Assembly (NCBI GenBank): GCA_009746045.1
Contig: RPFO01000041.1
Span: forward strand, 8,962,348-9,026,347
Direction of reading: 5' to 3'
Source of the DNA: Mesostigma viride
Lineage: Eukaryota; Streptophyta; Mesostigmatophyceae; Mesostigmatales; Mesostigmataceae
Length of the DNA: 64,000 bases
Shown piece after piece: positions 38,745 through 48,809 of the stretch. The notes beneath the pieces are model-generated. The model was not told where the DNA came from. It ran no database searches and saw only the letters and a program-made list of their open reading frames with translations. The position numbers and the translations under genes were made by a program. Each line of letters begins with the position of its first letter. Within the stretch, counting starts at the first letter, position 1.

Positions 38745-39371
38745 ATGCCGGACCCGGATATCAAGAACAGGGAGGGCACCCCCGAGTGGGATGCGTTCGG
38801 GGACACCCGATACGGGGTCATCCGCAAGTCACTCCACAAGGTCTACAAGTGTCTGGAGGTCGTCCTGCAGAAGACGTCCGATGACAGGGAGGAGGCGGAG
38901 AAGGTGCAGAGGATCACCGCGCTGGTCATCGAGATGCGCAGGATCACCGCCTACTACTGGGCGGCGTGCTACCCCTGGGCCGATTTGGACACCGGCCACA
39001 CCGACTACTACCGCGAGATGAGGATGAACCTCGGGGTCGGCTCCGTCCAGCGGCACGGCAATCTCATACCCGAGCATTACACGCTGGTGTGCTGGTACTC
39101 GATGCCGACCGTCGCGGTATGGGACAAGGCCCGGAAGGCGTATTGGGACAAGGAGGAGGAGAAGAAGGTCGCTCCCACCGGTTGGGGGGAGCCCTTGTGG
39201 GTCCAGCTGAGGGACTCGGGCAAGTGGACCGCGCCGCCGATCACCGCGGCCACTGTCTTGTGTGACCCCCTCTGGTGGTCGTGTGACCCCCACTGGGGCG
39301 CGTCGGACGCTCAGACGCCGGCGCCCAGGAAGAGAGCCAGGAGGGTGGCCAGGAGGCCCTGGCGTCCGTGA
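38745..39371 (+). CDS. 208-aa protein with conserved basic tail, present only in block B
   Basis: Starts ATG 38745 (MPDPDIKNREGTPEWDAFGD). Helical N-terminal half (DREEAEKVQRITALVIEMRR), Trp/Tyr-rich middle (AYYWAACYPWADLDTGHTDY). The C-terminal tail WWSCDPHWGASDAQT then APRKRARRVARR matches the tail of the next gene (WCSYWGVSVARKQAPRRRAK). Function unknown; the tail suggests nucleic-acid binding, nuclear import or a packaging tag. Block A has only its last codons because of a 1.1-kb deletion. Confidence 0.6.
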   Translation: MPDPDIKNREGTPEWDAFGDTRYGVIRKSLHKVYKCLEVVLQKTSDDREEAEKVQRITALVIEMRRITAYYWAACYPWADLDTGHTDYYREMRMNLGVGSVQRHGNLIPEHYTLVCWYSMPTVAVWDKARKAYWDKEEEKKVAPTGWGEPLWVQLRDSGKWTAPPITAATVLCDPLWWSCDPHWGASDAQTPAPRKRARRVARRPWRP

Positions 39372-39481
39372 GGGACAAGTGTTTATCTCGCAGCCAATCG
39401 TAAACGTTTATTGTTTGTCATTAAAGTGTGGCTGCATGCTTGGTAATTACAAGTTATTGACTAAATATTTCCCGTGCTTTC

Positions 39482-40540
39482 ATGATGAGAAGTCACAAGA
39501 TGGAATGGACAGAGCCAACAGGAAGATCCATACACCTTAACGGGCAAGAGTATCCATTACACTTTCATATGCGACCTAATAGAAGTGGTGCCACTCACAT
39601 TGTCATCCCCTTTCCCGATAAATACCCAGACACACCCCTCCGTAACGAAACGGACACGCTGGCAGAATTGCTGGCCACCAGAGAGGATGACGGTAGCATC
39701 TATTACAACGGATTTCACGTTTACACTTCTCCTCACACGCGAGAGGGGGCATCCGCTCTTGATGAAGAGCGTGCGGCTACTGCTCGCATAGGTAAGGACA
39801 TGTTTTTACGAGCTTCCGAGGTCAATGCAAAACACTTGCCCGACCCGGATCGCGGTACCATTAGATTGCACGCGACGGGGGGGCGACCATCTAAGACCTT
39901 CGATTTGACCCCGGAGGAGTCGTGGAAATATATAGACAGGTTTCCGAGAACCGCTCAGAAAGTACGAGATGCCATACGTGACGGTGACGAGACGGATGAG
40001 TGGGGGTATGCGATGGACATTCAACACCAGGCGAGCAGAGTAAAGAACAACTCGAAACTGGTGGATGTCTACAAGGGGATGGGAATGACAGTGAAGGACG
40101 ACTCTGATGGTTTAGCAGTTGAAATGACAGGGACCCCTGCCGCTATCCGAAGTGCGTGCACGGGACACGGGTGCATGAATCAGCACTGCATTCGTAGAAG
40201 ACACTGCAGCCATTGGAACCGGAAGAGCAAACGGTGGTGCATGAATCCCGTAAGGTGCGGAAACAAGTGCGCGAGGCACAGAGGGGGTCGATCAAGGATC
40301 TTCATGGAACCCCGGGAACAGTCTGGGGGGCGAGTCCGCGTCCGGCACACCCCGATTACCGCACCTGCCCAGGAGTCAAAGGTTGCCGGGGGATGGACCG
40401 CGGATCACTCGTGGGGGGGCGCCTGGTGCAGTTACTGGGGCGTATCGGTCGCTAGGAAACAAGCGCCCAGGAGGAGGGCCAAGAGGGTGGTATTTGTCGC
40501 CCCCCCTGGCGTCCGTAAGGAGGTGTTGTCTGTTATTTAA
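39482..40540 (+). CDS. 352-aa Cys/His-cluster protein (block B, intact)
   Basis: From ATG 39482, preceded 45 bp upstream by an AT-rich stretch. N-terminal 215 residues unknown (HLNGQEYPLHFHMRP, TPEESWKYIDRFPRTAQKVR). Residues 226-266 form a dense cluster C226, C231, C236, C242, C253, C259, C263, H266 (CTGHGCMNQHC, HCSHW, RWCMNPVRCGNKCARH), enough for two zinc ions. The C-terminal 45 residues carry a WG/APRRRAKR tail shared with the 208-aa protein just upstream. Likely a nucleic-acid-binding viral-type protein. Block A copy is frameshifted and lacks the tail. Confidence 0.65.
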   Translation: MMRSHKMEWTEPTGRSIHLNGQEYPLHFHMRPNRSGATHIVIPFPDKYPDTPLRNETDTLAELLATREDDGSIYYNGFHVYTSPHTREGASALDEERAATARIGKDMFLRASEVNAKHLPDPDRGTIRLHATGGRPSKTFDLTPEESWKYIDRFPRTAQKVRDAIRDGDETDEWGYAMDIQHQASRVKNNSKLVDVYKGMGMTVKDDSDGLAVEMTGTPAAIRSACTGHGCMNQHCIRRRHCSHWNRKSKRWCMNPVRCGNKCARHRGGRSRIFMEPREQSGGRVRVRHTPITAPAQESKVAGGWTADHSWGGAWCSYWGVSVARKQAPRRRAKRVVFVAPPGVRKEVLSVI

Positions 40541-40591
40541 TGGTTGTTTGGGCGCGTGTCAGTGAGCACCTTTTTTTTTTTTAATAATGGT

Positions 40592-41197
40592 TCACGAGTT
40601 TATAAGGAACACGAATGGCGTGATCGGAGACGAGCGCGCGCTCATGTAAAAACAGATGCCGAACTTGAGCGTACCCGGAATTTCGATCACCGGGCTATAG
40701 GTCGCCCTGTGCTTCTTCGAAGGCGACGTCGCGTGTCGGTCGTACGCTTCAAACGTTTTTTCAGCCCACTCTCGGAAATCGCCCCCCTCCCACTCAATGT
40801 TTGCGGGGTCCATGAGCAAATGCACCCAGCTGCACTTCGGCTCGCTTTCAACCAACAGATGCAGCATTCCCTGCTCGTCCACCCAGTATCTCGCTTTCTC
40901 GCCAGACGGCGACCCGGTCTCCAAGAAACCCTTGATTGTAGCGCCATGGAACAGCGGGTCAATATCCTTTTTCATCCTTTCGCGACTGGCTTTGTGGAGA
41001 TCGTACCCGTCCACCCTGTTTCCTCTCTTATACATGTCGTACTTAAGGATATCCCTCGCATCATCCGATCGCTTGCGGTATCGTCTTAACTCCCCGCTTA
41101 ATCGCGACGAAGCGCGCCGAACCGAGCTGATCGCGCCACCCGATTTCCTACGCGCGCATCGTATTCCGGAAGAGAAGTAAGCGACTATACTTTTCAT
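40592..41197 (-). CDS. 201-aa basic protein, present only in block B
   Basis: From ATG 41197. N-terminus is rich in Arg/Ser (IRCARRKSGGAISSVRRASS, RRYRKRSDDARD). Middle SGEKARYWVDEQGMLHLLVE and CSWVHLLMDPANIEWEGGDF look like a beta-rich fold. Convergent with the 352-aa gene, 51 bp between stops. Not recognised. Missing from block A because of the second deletion. Confidence 0.55.
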   Translation of the reverse strand: MKSIVAYFSSGIRCARRKSGGAISSVRRASSRLSGELRRYRKRSDDARDILKYDMYKRGNRVDGYDLHKASRERMKKDIDPLFHGATIKGFLETGSPSGEKARYWVDEQGMLHLLVESEPKCSWVHLLMDPANIEWEGGDFREWAEKTFEAYDRHATSPSKKHRATYSPVIEIPGTLKFGICFYMSARSSPITPFVFLINS

Positions 41198-42174
41198 CTA
41201 TACTGACCACATCTCATATTTTTTGTTGGGTGGGGAAGTGAATGCCATGCCGTCACGGTATAGCAGTAAGCGGGGAAATAATAAATCCCTCGAACGCGGT
41301 CCACCCGCCCCCCTTCCCGGTGCCGGTCACCCCGCGAGAAACCCGACCCGCGCGTCATCGCCGGACCGAACTGCGTCCACCGTCGCACGCCCAAACGACC
41401 CTCTCGCGGCCCCGCGGAATAAAAGACCCTCCCAGACGAGGTTCTCGACAGTCGAAGTGGACGCAGTTCGATGGACCCAGTTCTTTTTTTCTTTTTTTTT
41501 TTCAAGAGCATAAAAGTTATGGGGAATGAAAAGCCATCCCTTCCGTCACCCCGTGATGATGACCCCATGATCATCACCCCATGATGCATACACCCACCCG
41601 TATACCCCTTTCAAAAAAACCCTCCCCTCCAAAAAAAAATTTCAACTGCGTCCATCGAACTGCGTCCACCGTCACCCCCCTCCCGGCCCTCCCGCCCGAC
41701 GAGTTAAACCATCACCCCCTCGCGGCCCTTTCCCACCCCCCCACGGTGGACGGACTTCGGGACCGAGTTCCAACCGTCGACCCCCCTCCCGGCCCCGCCG
41801 CGCCCCCTCCCTCGCGCACCCGCTACCGCGGTGGACCCAGTTCGCCCGAGCCGGTCCACCGCCACCCGGCCCGCTCGCCTATCGAGCGCGGTAAATTATC
41901 TCCGCCCACCCTGACGACCGCGCCGGACCGCGAGCCGCGAGCAACGACAGCAAATGGGCTCGCGCAAATGAGGAATGCAAGAATTAACTGCACATTTTGT
42001 TAAGTTAGTCAGTGCTTGATACGCGGTTGTCAATAGTGCAATGGGCGACGCAAGAATTAAGTTGCCATTTATGTCAACTTAGCTAGTGCTTGTCACGAGG
42101 TTGTCAACAGGTCTCTGGGTCGTAACTAAGCAAAATGCTTAGTCGCTGTGATACCGCGGAGACGCCCTGACTAA
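41198..42174. other. GC-rich intergenic and promoter region, block B
   Basis: Matches block A 14892-15286 and 17175-17535, with the palindrome array absent at about 41686. Includes a second palindrome CTAAGCAAAATGCTTAG (42126-42142) not seen in block A. Confidence 0.55.
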
Positions 42175-42191
42175 GTCAGCAAATTGCTGAC
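42175..42191. promoter_or_regulatory. 17-bp palindrome upstream of KilA gene 2 (block B)
   Basis: GTCAGCAAATTGCTGAC, same arms as at 17536-17552. The block B copy lacks the TATAAAAG that precedes it in block A. Confidence 0.4.
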
Positions 42192-42262
42192 ACGTGTTAG
42201 TACGCGAGAGTGCGCGCTTACAGATCGCCAAAACTTTTCTGGGCGTATGGTATACCACGACC

Positions 42263-43300
42263 ATGGCTCTCATCAGCAACTCTCCCTCCCTCCGCCAAGA
42301 CTACTTTGGCCTCGTGCCCTTCGATGAGCTGCCACAGGATTGCAAGGAGTATGCGGATGAGTACGAGTTTCGCACGTTCAAGGGGTGCGAGTCGCTCATC
42401 CCCTTCCACAAGGAGACGGGGGAGGGCAATTTAAGCAAGCTCTTGAGGAGTGGTAGGCAACACAAGCGACTGGTGGACAGGGCGCTGGAGACAAGTGCCG
42501 TCCGGGATATCATCAGCATGCTGGAGGCGAATGGTGTTGACTGCACCTTGCGAGAGGTAACGGGTCGCGGCCCGGTAGCTGGCCAGTATGCCCCTAAGGT
42601 GCTGGTGTTCGCAATGGCCGTACAGCGCTTCCCCTCCTTTGGCGTGGTGGCAATGAAGGTGGCGACTGAGCTGTTCGCGGGCGACTCCCTCAAGGTGGCC
42701 GAGCTGGCACTGGGCATCTACGCCCAGGACGTGGACAATGGCAAGGAGCGCGACGAGGAGATGGAGAACCGCCTGCTCGCGGTGGTCTCGGAGCACCAGG
42801 AGAGGCAGCTGGCCCTCATCCACCAGCACCACAACCTGCAGGTGGCCCTCTTGAAGGACCTGGCGGGCAAGGTCGCTGTCTCGGAGCAGGAGCGAGCGGA
42901 GGCAGCAAAGCTTCAAAAGGAGCTGGTGCAGGCCAACAAGGAGCACGCCGCCAAGGTGGAGGACGCGCAGGCCCAGGTCACCGCCATACACAAGGAGCTC
43001 AAGTTCCAGGCCAAGCAGCACTTCCAGGACGAGCTGGCCACCGAGCGGAAGGCCGACAAGGACAAGTTCAACCTCGAGCAGGAGAGGGACAGGTTCGAGG
43101 CCGAGGCCGCCAAGTGGAAGGCCGCCTACCAGGAGCGCAGGCAGGAGCTGCTGGACAGATACGTCGACGTGGCCAACCAGTTCATGGACGTCGGCATCAA
43201 GCGCAAGAGGGACCTGGACGACGGGGACGACCCGCGCAAAGTCGTGCAAGACGTGATCGACGAGTGCCGCGACATCCTCAAGAAGGCCATGCGATACTAG
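42263..43300 (+). CDS. KilA-like / coiled-coil protein, gene 2 (block B, intact)
   Basis: 345 aa from ATG 42263 (MALISNSPSLRQDYFGLVPF). The frame is open further 5' without a better start. Residues about 75-145 have the KilA-N/MSV199-like core GRGPVAGQYAPKVLVFAMAV (105-124) followed by FGVVAMKVATELF. Residues about 165-315 are coiled coil (LLAVVSEHQERQLALIHQHH, AAKLQKELVQANKEHAAKVE). The end is VVQDVIDECRDILKKAMRY. Same architecture as gene 1 but different sequence, so they are paralogues or members of one multigene family. Probably DNA-binding and self-associating. Confidence 0.75.
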   Translation: MALISNSPSLRQDYFGLVPFDELPQDCKEYADEYEFRTFKGCESLIPFHKETGEGNLSKLLRSGRQHKRLVDRALETSAVRDIISMLEANGVDCTLREVTGRGPVAGQYAPKVLVFAMAVQRFPSFGVVAMKVATELFAGDSLKVAELALGIYAQDVDNGKERDEEMENRLLAVVSEHQERQLALIHQHHNLQVALLKDLAGKVAVSEQERAEAAKLQKELVQANKEHAAKVEDAQAQVTAIHKELKFQAKQHFQDELATERKADKDKFNLEQERDRFEAEAAKWKAAYQERRQELLDRYVDVANQFMDVGIKRKRDLDDGDDPRKVVQDVIDECRDILKKAMRY

Positions 43301-43326
43301 TCGACCCTGGCCATCTGCACGCGCGC

Positions 43327-43332
43327 AATAAA
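43327..43332 (+). terminator. Polyadenylation signal AATAAA after KilA gene 2 (block B)
   Basis: AATAAA 27 bp after the stop, as in block A. Confidence 0.55.
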
Positions 43333-43738
43333 GAGGGCAACAACGCAGGCAGAGCTCTCACTTTCCCACTTCAGGGGATGGGAACTTTTTACCTCCTAAC
43401 AGCCACCCCTGAACAATAAGGCTAAGGAGAAGGAATGGGACCGGCAACACCCGACCAGAAGAATAAAGGGCTATCCAGGGCCCTACAATAAAGCAGTATG
43501 GTGTCCTATTCAATAATCAAGTAATTAACAACATATATCCATTGCCTATTCAATTTAAATAGCAAAACAAGCAGTAAATAGGGGGTTACCTTGCGAAGCC
43601 GTAGACCGTCCAACGTGGCTAGCTAGGGTATGGTCAGGACAAGCAAAAAAACTACCACCATGATATTCGTGAATGCTAGCAACACAGGGTGAGTTATGGC
43701 TGGATTCATAAAGCGCCCGAGCCGTAACCCTGTGTGGC
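43333..43738. other. End of block B and left edge of the retrotransposon nest
   Basis: Matches block A up to GCCGTAG at about 43605. Beyond that is the untranslated 3' side of copia-like element 2. I could not identify its LTR or a target duplication. Confidence 0.5.
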
Positions 43739-44146
43739 TCACGGGTGTTGCATCGTCATGCGCTTGCGCAACACTGCATACTGCGGGGCAGCCTCCCGCG
43801 CCTCCTTGGTGAGTGCATCCGCGGGATTGAGTTCATCCGCGATGTGCTGGAGACGCGTGACGCAGGAGGCCGCCTCAGCGAGTACGAGGTAATCAACGTC
43901 CTGTGACCGCGCATAGGCATTGGCAAGGAAGGCCAAACAACTTTGTGAGTCAGTGTGCACCGTGCTAGTCCAGTGAAGTGTGAACCCACACGAGCCAAAT
44001 ACCCAACCCAGCAAGTACCGCAGCCACATGCCATGTGAGATAGCTGAAACAATGCCCCGGCATTCAGCCGTGTTGGGGCTAGTGGCAATGCGGCTGTGCA
44101 AGCGCGAGTACCAATCTAACAACATGCCAGGCTGGGCCGCCCTCAT
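43739..44146 (-). CDS. Copia-like element 2: RNase H
   Basis: 135-aa frame. LDWYSRLHSRIATSPNTAEC, then WTSTVHTDSQSCLAFL (Asp) and a C-terminal HIADELNPADALTK, the typical copia RNase H ending. The first catalytic Asp (VTDANLET) is in the preceding frame at about 44215, so the enzyme is split by a one-base shift near 44100-44130. Confidence 0.75.
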   Translation of the reverse strand: MRAAQPGMLLDWYSRLHSRIATSPNTAECRGIVSAISHGMWLRYLLGWVFGSCGFTLHWTSTVHTDSQSCLAFLANAYARSQDVDYLVLAEAASCVTRLQHIADELNPADALTKEAREAAPQYAVLRKRMTMQHP

Positions 44147-45095
44147 TGCTGATAAAGAACAGTGCCCCCATGCGGGCCCGCACTTGGCTGACTGTGCGCG
44201 TCTCTAGATTAGCATCCGTCACTATCTCGAGGTGCACCGGCTGTGAGCAATCGAGCCCACGAAGCACAATGCCGGGCGTCATGGCCAGCTGCCGCCGAAC
44301 ATGAATGGACCCTAGTCCTTCCAGCACATCATCGGGCAGGCGAGCGAGCACTGCCAAATCAGGTGCCACCGTGTCCGCCAACCACCCGAGCTTGCCCTTA
44401 ACCGAGGGCCCATGGGTTGCCAACAGCGGGGACGGGAGGTCGGCCAGCAGGTCAACCACATAGTTGCGGCTATCCTGCATGTGCATGACCCATTCGCCAG
44501 AACGCGAATCCCGCTGCAACGTAGACTGCACGCCGCAAAACACCACGGGTTTACCCTCCTCATGATCCACCGCCCTGCCCAGGGGAAACTTAGCCGCCAC
44601 TGCAGCAAGAAACTGGGTAGCAAAGGTGCGAGGTGCCACCAGCTTGAAGTCATCGCCATGCCACACGAAGAGGGCTGGCTCGCCAGGGACGCCGGTGGGG
44701 ACCACAAAGAAGTTAGGATCCGCGCGATGGTACGTGGCCCCTAAGCTCTGCAAGACCTCCTCCGCGGAAATGCGGAAGATGATGGGAGAGCTCTGCAGCC
44801 CCTCCACCCCTGTCAACAGCTCGATATACTCGCTGCCAATGGTGCCATCCTGCCAGACCACCGGGACCTTCACCACGTAGCGGGTGCCTTGCCATGTTTG
44901 CTGCGCGACCCCAGCGTCGCTGTGGAGGAATGCCCGCTGAAAGTCACCGCACCACATCCCGTAGTCCTTGCCCGCGTTCCGCTTGCCCAAGTAGATGACC
45001 GTCAGTAGCCGATGCGAAACATGGTTGAGCCCAGGGGTATAAAGATCCTTGGCGTCCAGCGGGGAGGACCCCTTCGTCTCCGTGACCACGGGCCT
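44079..45095 (-). CDS. Copia-like element 2: reverse transcriptase
   Basis: Coding sense starts at about 45095 (RPVVTETKGSSPLDAKDLYT). Motif A WCGDFQRAFLHSD, motif B GVEGLQSSPIIF, motif C FVWHGDDFKLV, with HGDD in place of YVDD. The connection region VAPDLAVLARLPDDVLEGLG leads into RNase H. The frame is open upstream to 45299, but that part is a shadow of the protease frame. Confidence 0.8.
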   Translation of the reverse strand, partial: RPVVTETKGSSPLDAKDLYTPGLNHVSHRLLTVIYLGKRNAGKDYGMWCGDFQRAFLHSDAGVAQQTWQGTRYVVKVPVVWQDGTIGSEYIELLTGVEGLQSSPIIFRISAEEVLQSLGATYHRADPNFFVVPTGVPGEPALFVWHGDDFKLVAPRTFATQFLAAVAAKFPLGRAVDHEEGKPVVFCGVQSTLQRDSRSGEWVMHMQDSRNYVVDLLADLPSPLLATHGPSVKGKLGWLADTVAPDLAVLARLPDDVLEGLGSIHVRRQLAMTPGIVLRGLDCSQPVHLEIVTDANLETRTVSQVRARMGALFFISNEGGPAWHVVRLVLALAQPHCH

Positions 45096-46060
45096 ACCCG
45101 GAACACCACCGAAGAGTTGGTCTCGTCCGGCTTGTAGGTGAGCACGAACTTCAACCGCAACCGCGTGGCCCCGGCTGGCACACTCTCCAATCCTCGGTAG
45201 ACCTCGCGCTCTCGCCACTGCTCCTTGGCTCGAATGAACGCGTCGCGCCACAAAGCAAACTTGAGAGGATCTTGACAGTCCAGGACAAGTTGCTCCCACG
45301 TCACAGGGCTATCCGCCGCCAGTGAGTGTGAGTGGAGGCCGAAGCTGCGCGGGTGCCAATCCTGAGGCTGAATGATGGACTGGACGAGCGGCGGTGTGGA
45401 AAACGCCGCCATCGGTAAGCGCCGCACGACGCCGGGCTGCCCGACCACCACCCCCAATGGAGCGTGGTACTCGCGAAGCGGGATGCTGCCCACCCCCGCG
45501 ACTGACAGCAAGTCAGCGGACACTGAGAACCCCGGGTATGATACGAAAGGTTCGCCCAGCAAGGCCACATCCTCGTAGCCATCCACGACGTGAAACGGCG
45601 TGTCAATGCCCAACACCGGCAGCACCACCATCCCGGTAACTTGATATGCCGAAGTGCCTGCAAAGTCGGTCACCGATTTGTACGGCGACTCTAGCACTGG
45701 ATACAGGGTGGCTGCCCGACGAGAGATAATAGACACGGATGCTTGCGTGTCCACAGCCACCAGCTGCCACGGTCTACACGTAGGAAACAAGGCTGACTTA
45801 ACCGGCCTGACCCCCTGTGAGAGAGTTTTGACCTGAGCCACCCCTGATGCAGCTTTCGCTTTAAGCGCCTGAGCACGCCACAAGGCCGTGACCGTTGAAG
45901 CCAGGTCCCTAGGTGGGCGAGGCGCATGGGCAGGACCCTGACCCTCCGGCGAGGCCACGCTAGGCGGGCCTCCCACATTATCCGTGGCTAGCACAGGAGG
46001 TGAGTCACTACGTGCACTAGGTCCCGTCAAACCCACCCCATCCTCATCCCACCCATCCAC
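45090..46060 (-). CDS. Copia-like element 2: aspartic protease and link to RT
   Basis: Protease core LVAVDTQASVSIISRRAA, flap region SVTDFAGTSAYQVTGMVVLP, and VALLGEPFVSYPG (the retropepsin 'iLG' end). DTG is DTQ. It is followed by a linker and the RT N-terminal ATRLRLKFVLTYKPDE. It lies after integrase and before RT. Confidence 0.8.
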
Positions 46061-48809
46061 GGGGTCATATTGGGGCCCAGGGGAGGGGGGGGTGTAGCTG
46101 TGTCTGCCCCTGGGAGCGACCCGTGGGGTACCACCTCAGATGCTACGACAGGCGCATTATCCTTCACTACCCACCCCAGTGCCCTGTTGGCTGCCAGCTC
46201 ACTCTCCATGCTATCCCCTTGCTTATAGCCTGCCACCGATGCCCATGGTACCCTATACACCCGATCATTCCACTCTATGTCTATGACCCGCAGCGGCCAG
46301 TCTAACTTTGTGATGGCCCCAGGCCCCTGCATGGTGCCCCGTTTGCCGCTGGGCGAGCTCTCCTTGTGGAACATGACCAACTGCCCGACCTCAAAAGCGC
46401 TAGACAAATCAGGCAGCGTGGCATCCTTGAGCCGCAGCTTGGCGGCGGTATCCTGTAGATGCTGTTGGTATGCCTCTACTACCTCGGGTGAGTAGGTGCC
46501 CGCTGACAGCCCCCGAGGCGTGACTAGCCCAAAGCCCTTGACATCAAGCACGTGCCTATGGTTGCACACATGCATGAGCTCCTTGCACCACGCCGTCTTG
46601 ACCGCGTAGGATTTGCCATGTGGGTTATCCTGTCGCTTGGCTGCCACAGTCTTGACATAGCTTACAGTGCGATCTATCATGCCCATATTGCCGTGATCCT
46701 CACGCCCCACGATGACCACGGCCTCCATCCCCGGCAAACCTTGCACACAGCGGAACTGCTGGTCTAGCATGAGCTCCACTACGGGATGAAAGAAAGCCAG
46801 GCTGATCTTGATAGCCCTGTGCAGGTCAGCCTCAAACATGTGGGGCAGCGGCTCAATGTAGGTGACCTTGCTGAACCTATCCTTGACTATGAAATAGGTG
46901 TCCCCCCCTTCCATGTGCATGACATCCCCCACAAGGTACCCTCGCTCCAAGGGTGGAGTCTTGGCATGCCGCCTACGCGACTTCTTCCTGATCTTGATGC
47001 AGGCAGGACACTGAGCACGCACATTCTTCAGCTCGTTGTATAAAGGTGCCCCCAACATGTGTGCCCCCTCTACCTCGGCTTGGGCCTCATGCCCGTATGC
47101 ACGGTGCATCTGGTATGCTAACAGTTTCAGGGTGACAGCCTGAGGTGCAGTGGCATTGTCAGGATTCTCAACAGGTGGGGTGACTACTGGGGTAGTGACA
47201 TTGGCTAACTGGGCAGCTTCAGAGGCTGCACGAAAGGCCGCCCGTGTGAGCACCTTGCCAATGTGAAGATCCACACTAGGGTGGTGTGTACCGAGAACAT
47301 CTGCCCGCCCAGCATTCTCTTGCACTGTCACAACATTCCTCATAGGCCCAACCGCCCCAGTATCTAGCTGGGGTGCTGCAGTAGTGCTTGGTCGCTCGGC
47401 GTTGTACACACCCGACCTAGAAGACACCACATTGCTTAGGTCACGCATTGTAGACCCGTGCTCAGGAAGCACGTGATCCTGGCGCGACAGAGCCAGAGCA
47501 GCATCAACGGATTGCGTGAGCACATCACGGAATGAGACAGAGGATGCAGTCACGTTGCTTTTAGGAACGACGTCAGGCTCTACGACGGCCCGGTTCAGCG
47601 TGACGCATTGAGCAAAAGAAGGGGTATCGAGCGTGCTCTCACCTGACTTTCGTGCTGCCCGTCGCTCTGCCCACTCCTCGCGTGTGCCGTGGACGACGAT
47701 GCGCTTGGCCTTGCACGCCTCCACGCTGTGACCACGCAGAACGTCGTGGCACTTGCGGCAAAGGTTGTCCTCGAGCTCCAGGTCCGGGCGAACTCGGCAG
47801 TCATCCCGGACATGGCGACGTCCGAAGCAGCGCTCACAGCGTTGCTTGCGGTCAGTAGACGCCCCCTGCTGCCGCTTGGCCGGGGGATTATCACCCTGCT
47901 TGGCGTCGCCACCATGCCCGCGCTTGCGCCCTCGCTGGCCCCCGTTGTTGCCGTGGCCGACGACCTTTTTCAGGATGGCCGTAAGCTCCGACCGCGTAAT
48001 TGGAGCCTCTGCGCCTGAAGAAGAAGACGCGCCGGTATCCACCTTGCGCAGGGATGGCAGAGCAGCCGAGGCAGCCGGCTTGGACTGCGCACTCTTGAAG
48101 CATGAGATCAAATACAGCATGCCCTCGTCGAAACTGACAGCACTCTTCTTTTTGAGTTCCGTCGCTATGGTCAGATGCACATCCGACGACAGGTCGCATT
48201 TCTTGAGAAATCGATTGCACAGGAAAATGGGCTTGAGAGTATCTAGCAGCTTGTGCTTGTGCACGAAGACCTGGAAATCACGTGCAGCCCCGGGCAAATT
48301 TGCCTTATTAACTGCATAGCCCTCGAAGTCGTTGAAGGCTTGCTCGTCGGCCTCTTCCTTAGACCGCGACAAGTGGGCATCTAGACCGTTGTAAAAAACT
48401 TCCCAGGTTTGTTTGTTGTCGTCCGCAATGCGAACTAGATTGGCAATGTTTGGGTGCTTTGTTGTACTGCAGAATACTGCACGGAACTTGCCAATCAGCT
48501 CCGAATCTTTGTCTGCGCGTCCATCGCGCAGACGCTTGAGAGCAGCTAGAAAATCTGCTGCGTCGTCCGCCGTATAGTCGGCAGGTAGATCAGCGGGCAC
48601 CTCCGTTTGCTTGAGAGGGCCGCGATTCAGTGCATCGTCAGCAGCAAGCATCAATGCTTGAACTGCTTGGCCAGTTCAGGTTGCGCCACGAGGGTTTGCA
48701 TCAACCTCGTGGCCTCGTCCGCACTAAAGCGTGGCAGGACGGTCCCTGCGGCCTCGCCACTTGGCGTATCTGTGTGTTCGCCCGTGCGGCTCCGTGTACC
48801 GGAAGCCAT
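46027..48809 (-). CDS. Copia-like element 2: gag and integrase
   Basis: Gag starts at ATG 48809 (MASGTRSRTGEHTD). A one-base shift near 48655 leads into the 875-aa frame. Gag has helical capsid-like sequence and a CCHC knuckle CERCFGRRHVRDDC. Integrase follows without a protease between: zinc site HRAYGH ... CPAC; then core with MHMEGGDTYFIVKDRFSKV, ELMLDQQFRC and MGMIDRTVSY. The first catalytic Asp position is Glu (HME) and the last Glu position is Asp (IDR), so this integrase may be inactive. Ends with a GKRGTMQGPGAITK C-terminal domain. Confidence 0.78.

Larger units (their letters stand above)
43739..48809 (-). mobile_element. Copia-like retrotransposon, element 2 (coding part, LTRs not identified)
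   Basis: On the minus strand: gag, integrase, protease, RT, RNase H, in four frames separated by single-base shifts. Same domain order and same odd catalytic motifs as element 1, but diverged throughout, so it is a second family. No matching pair of terminal repeats was found around it. Confidence 0.8.
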
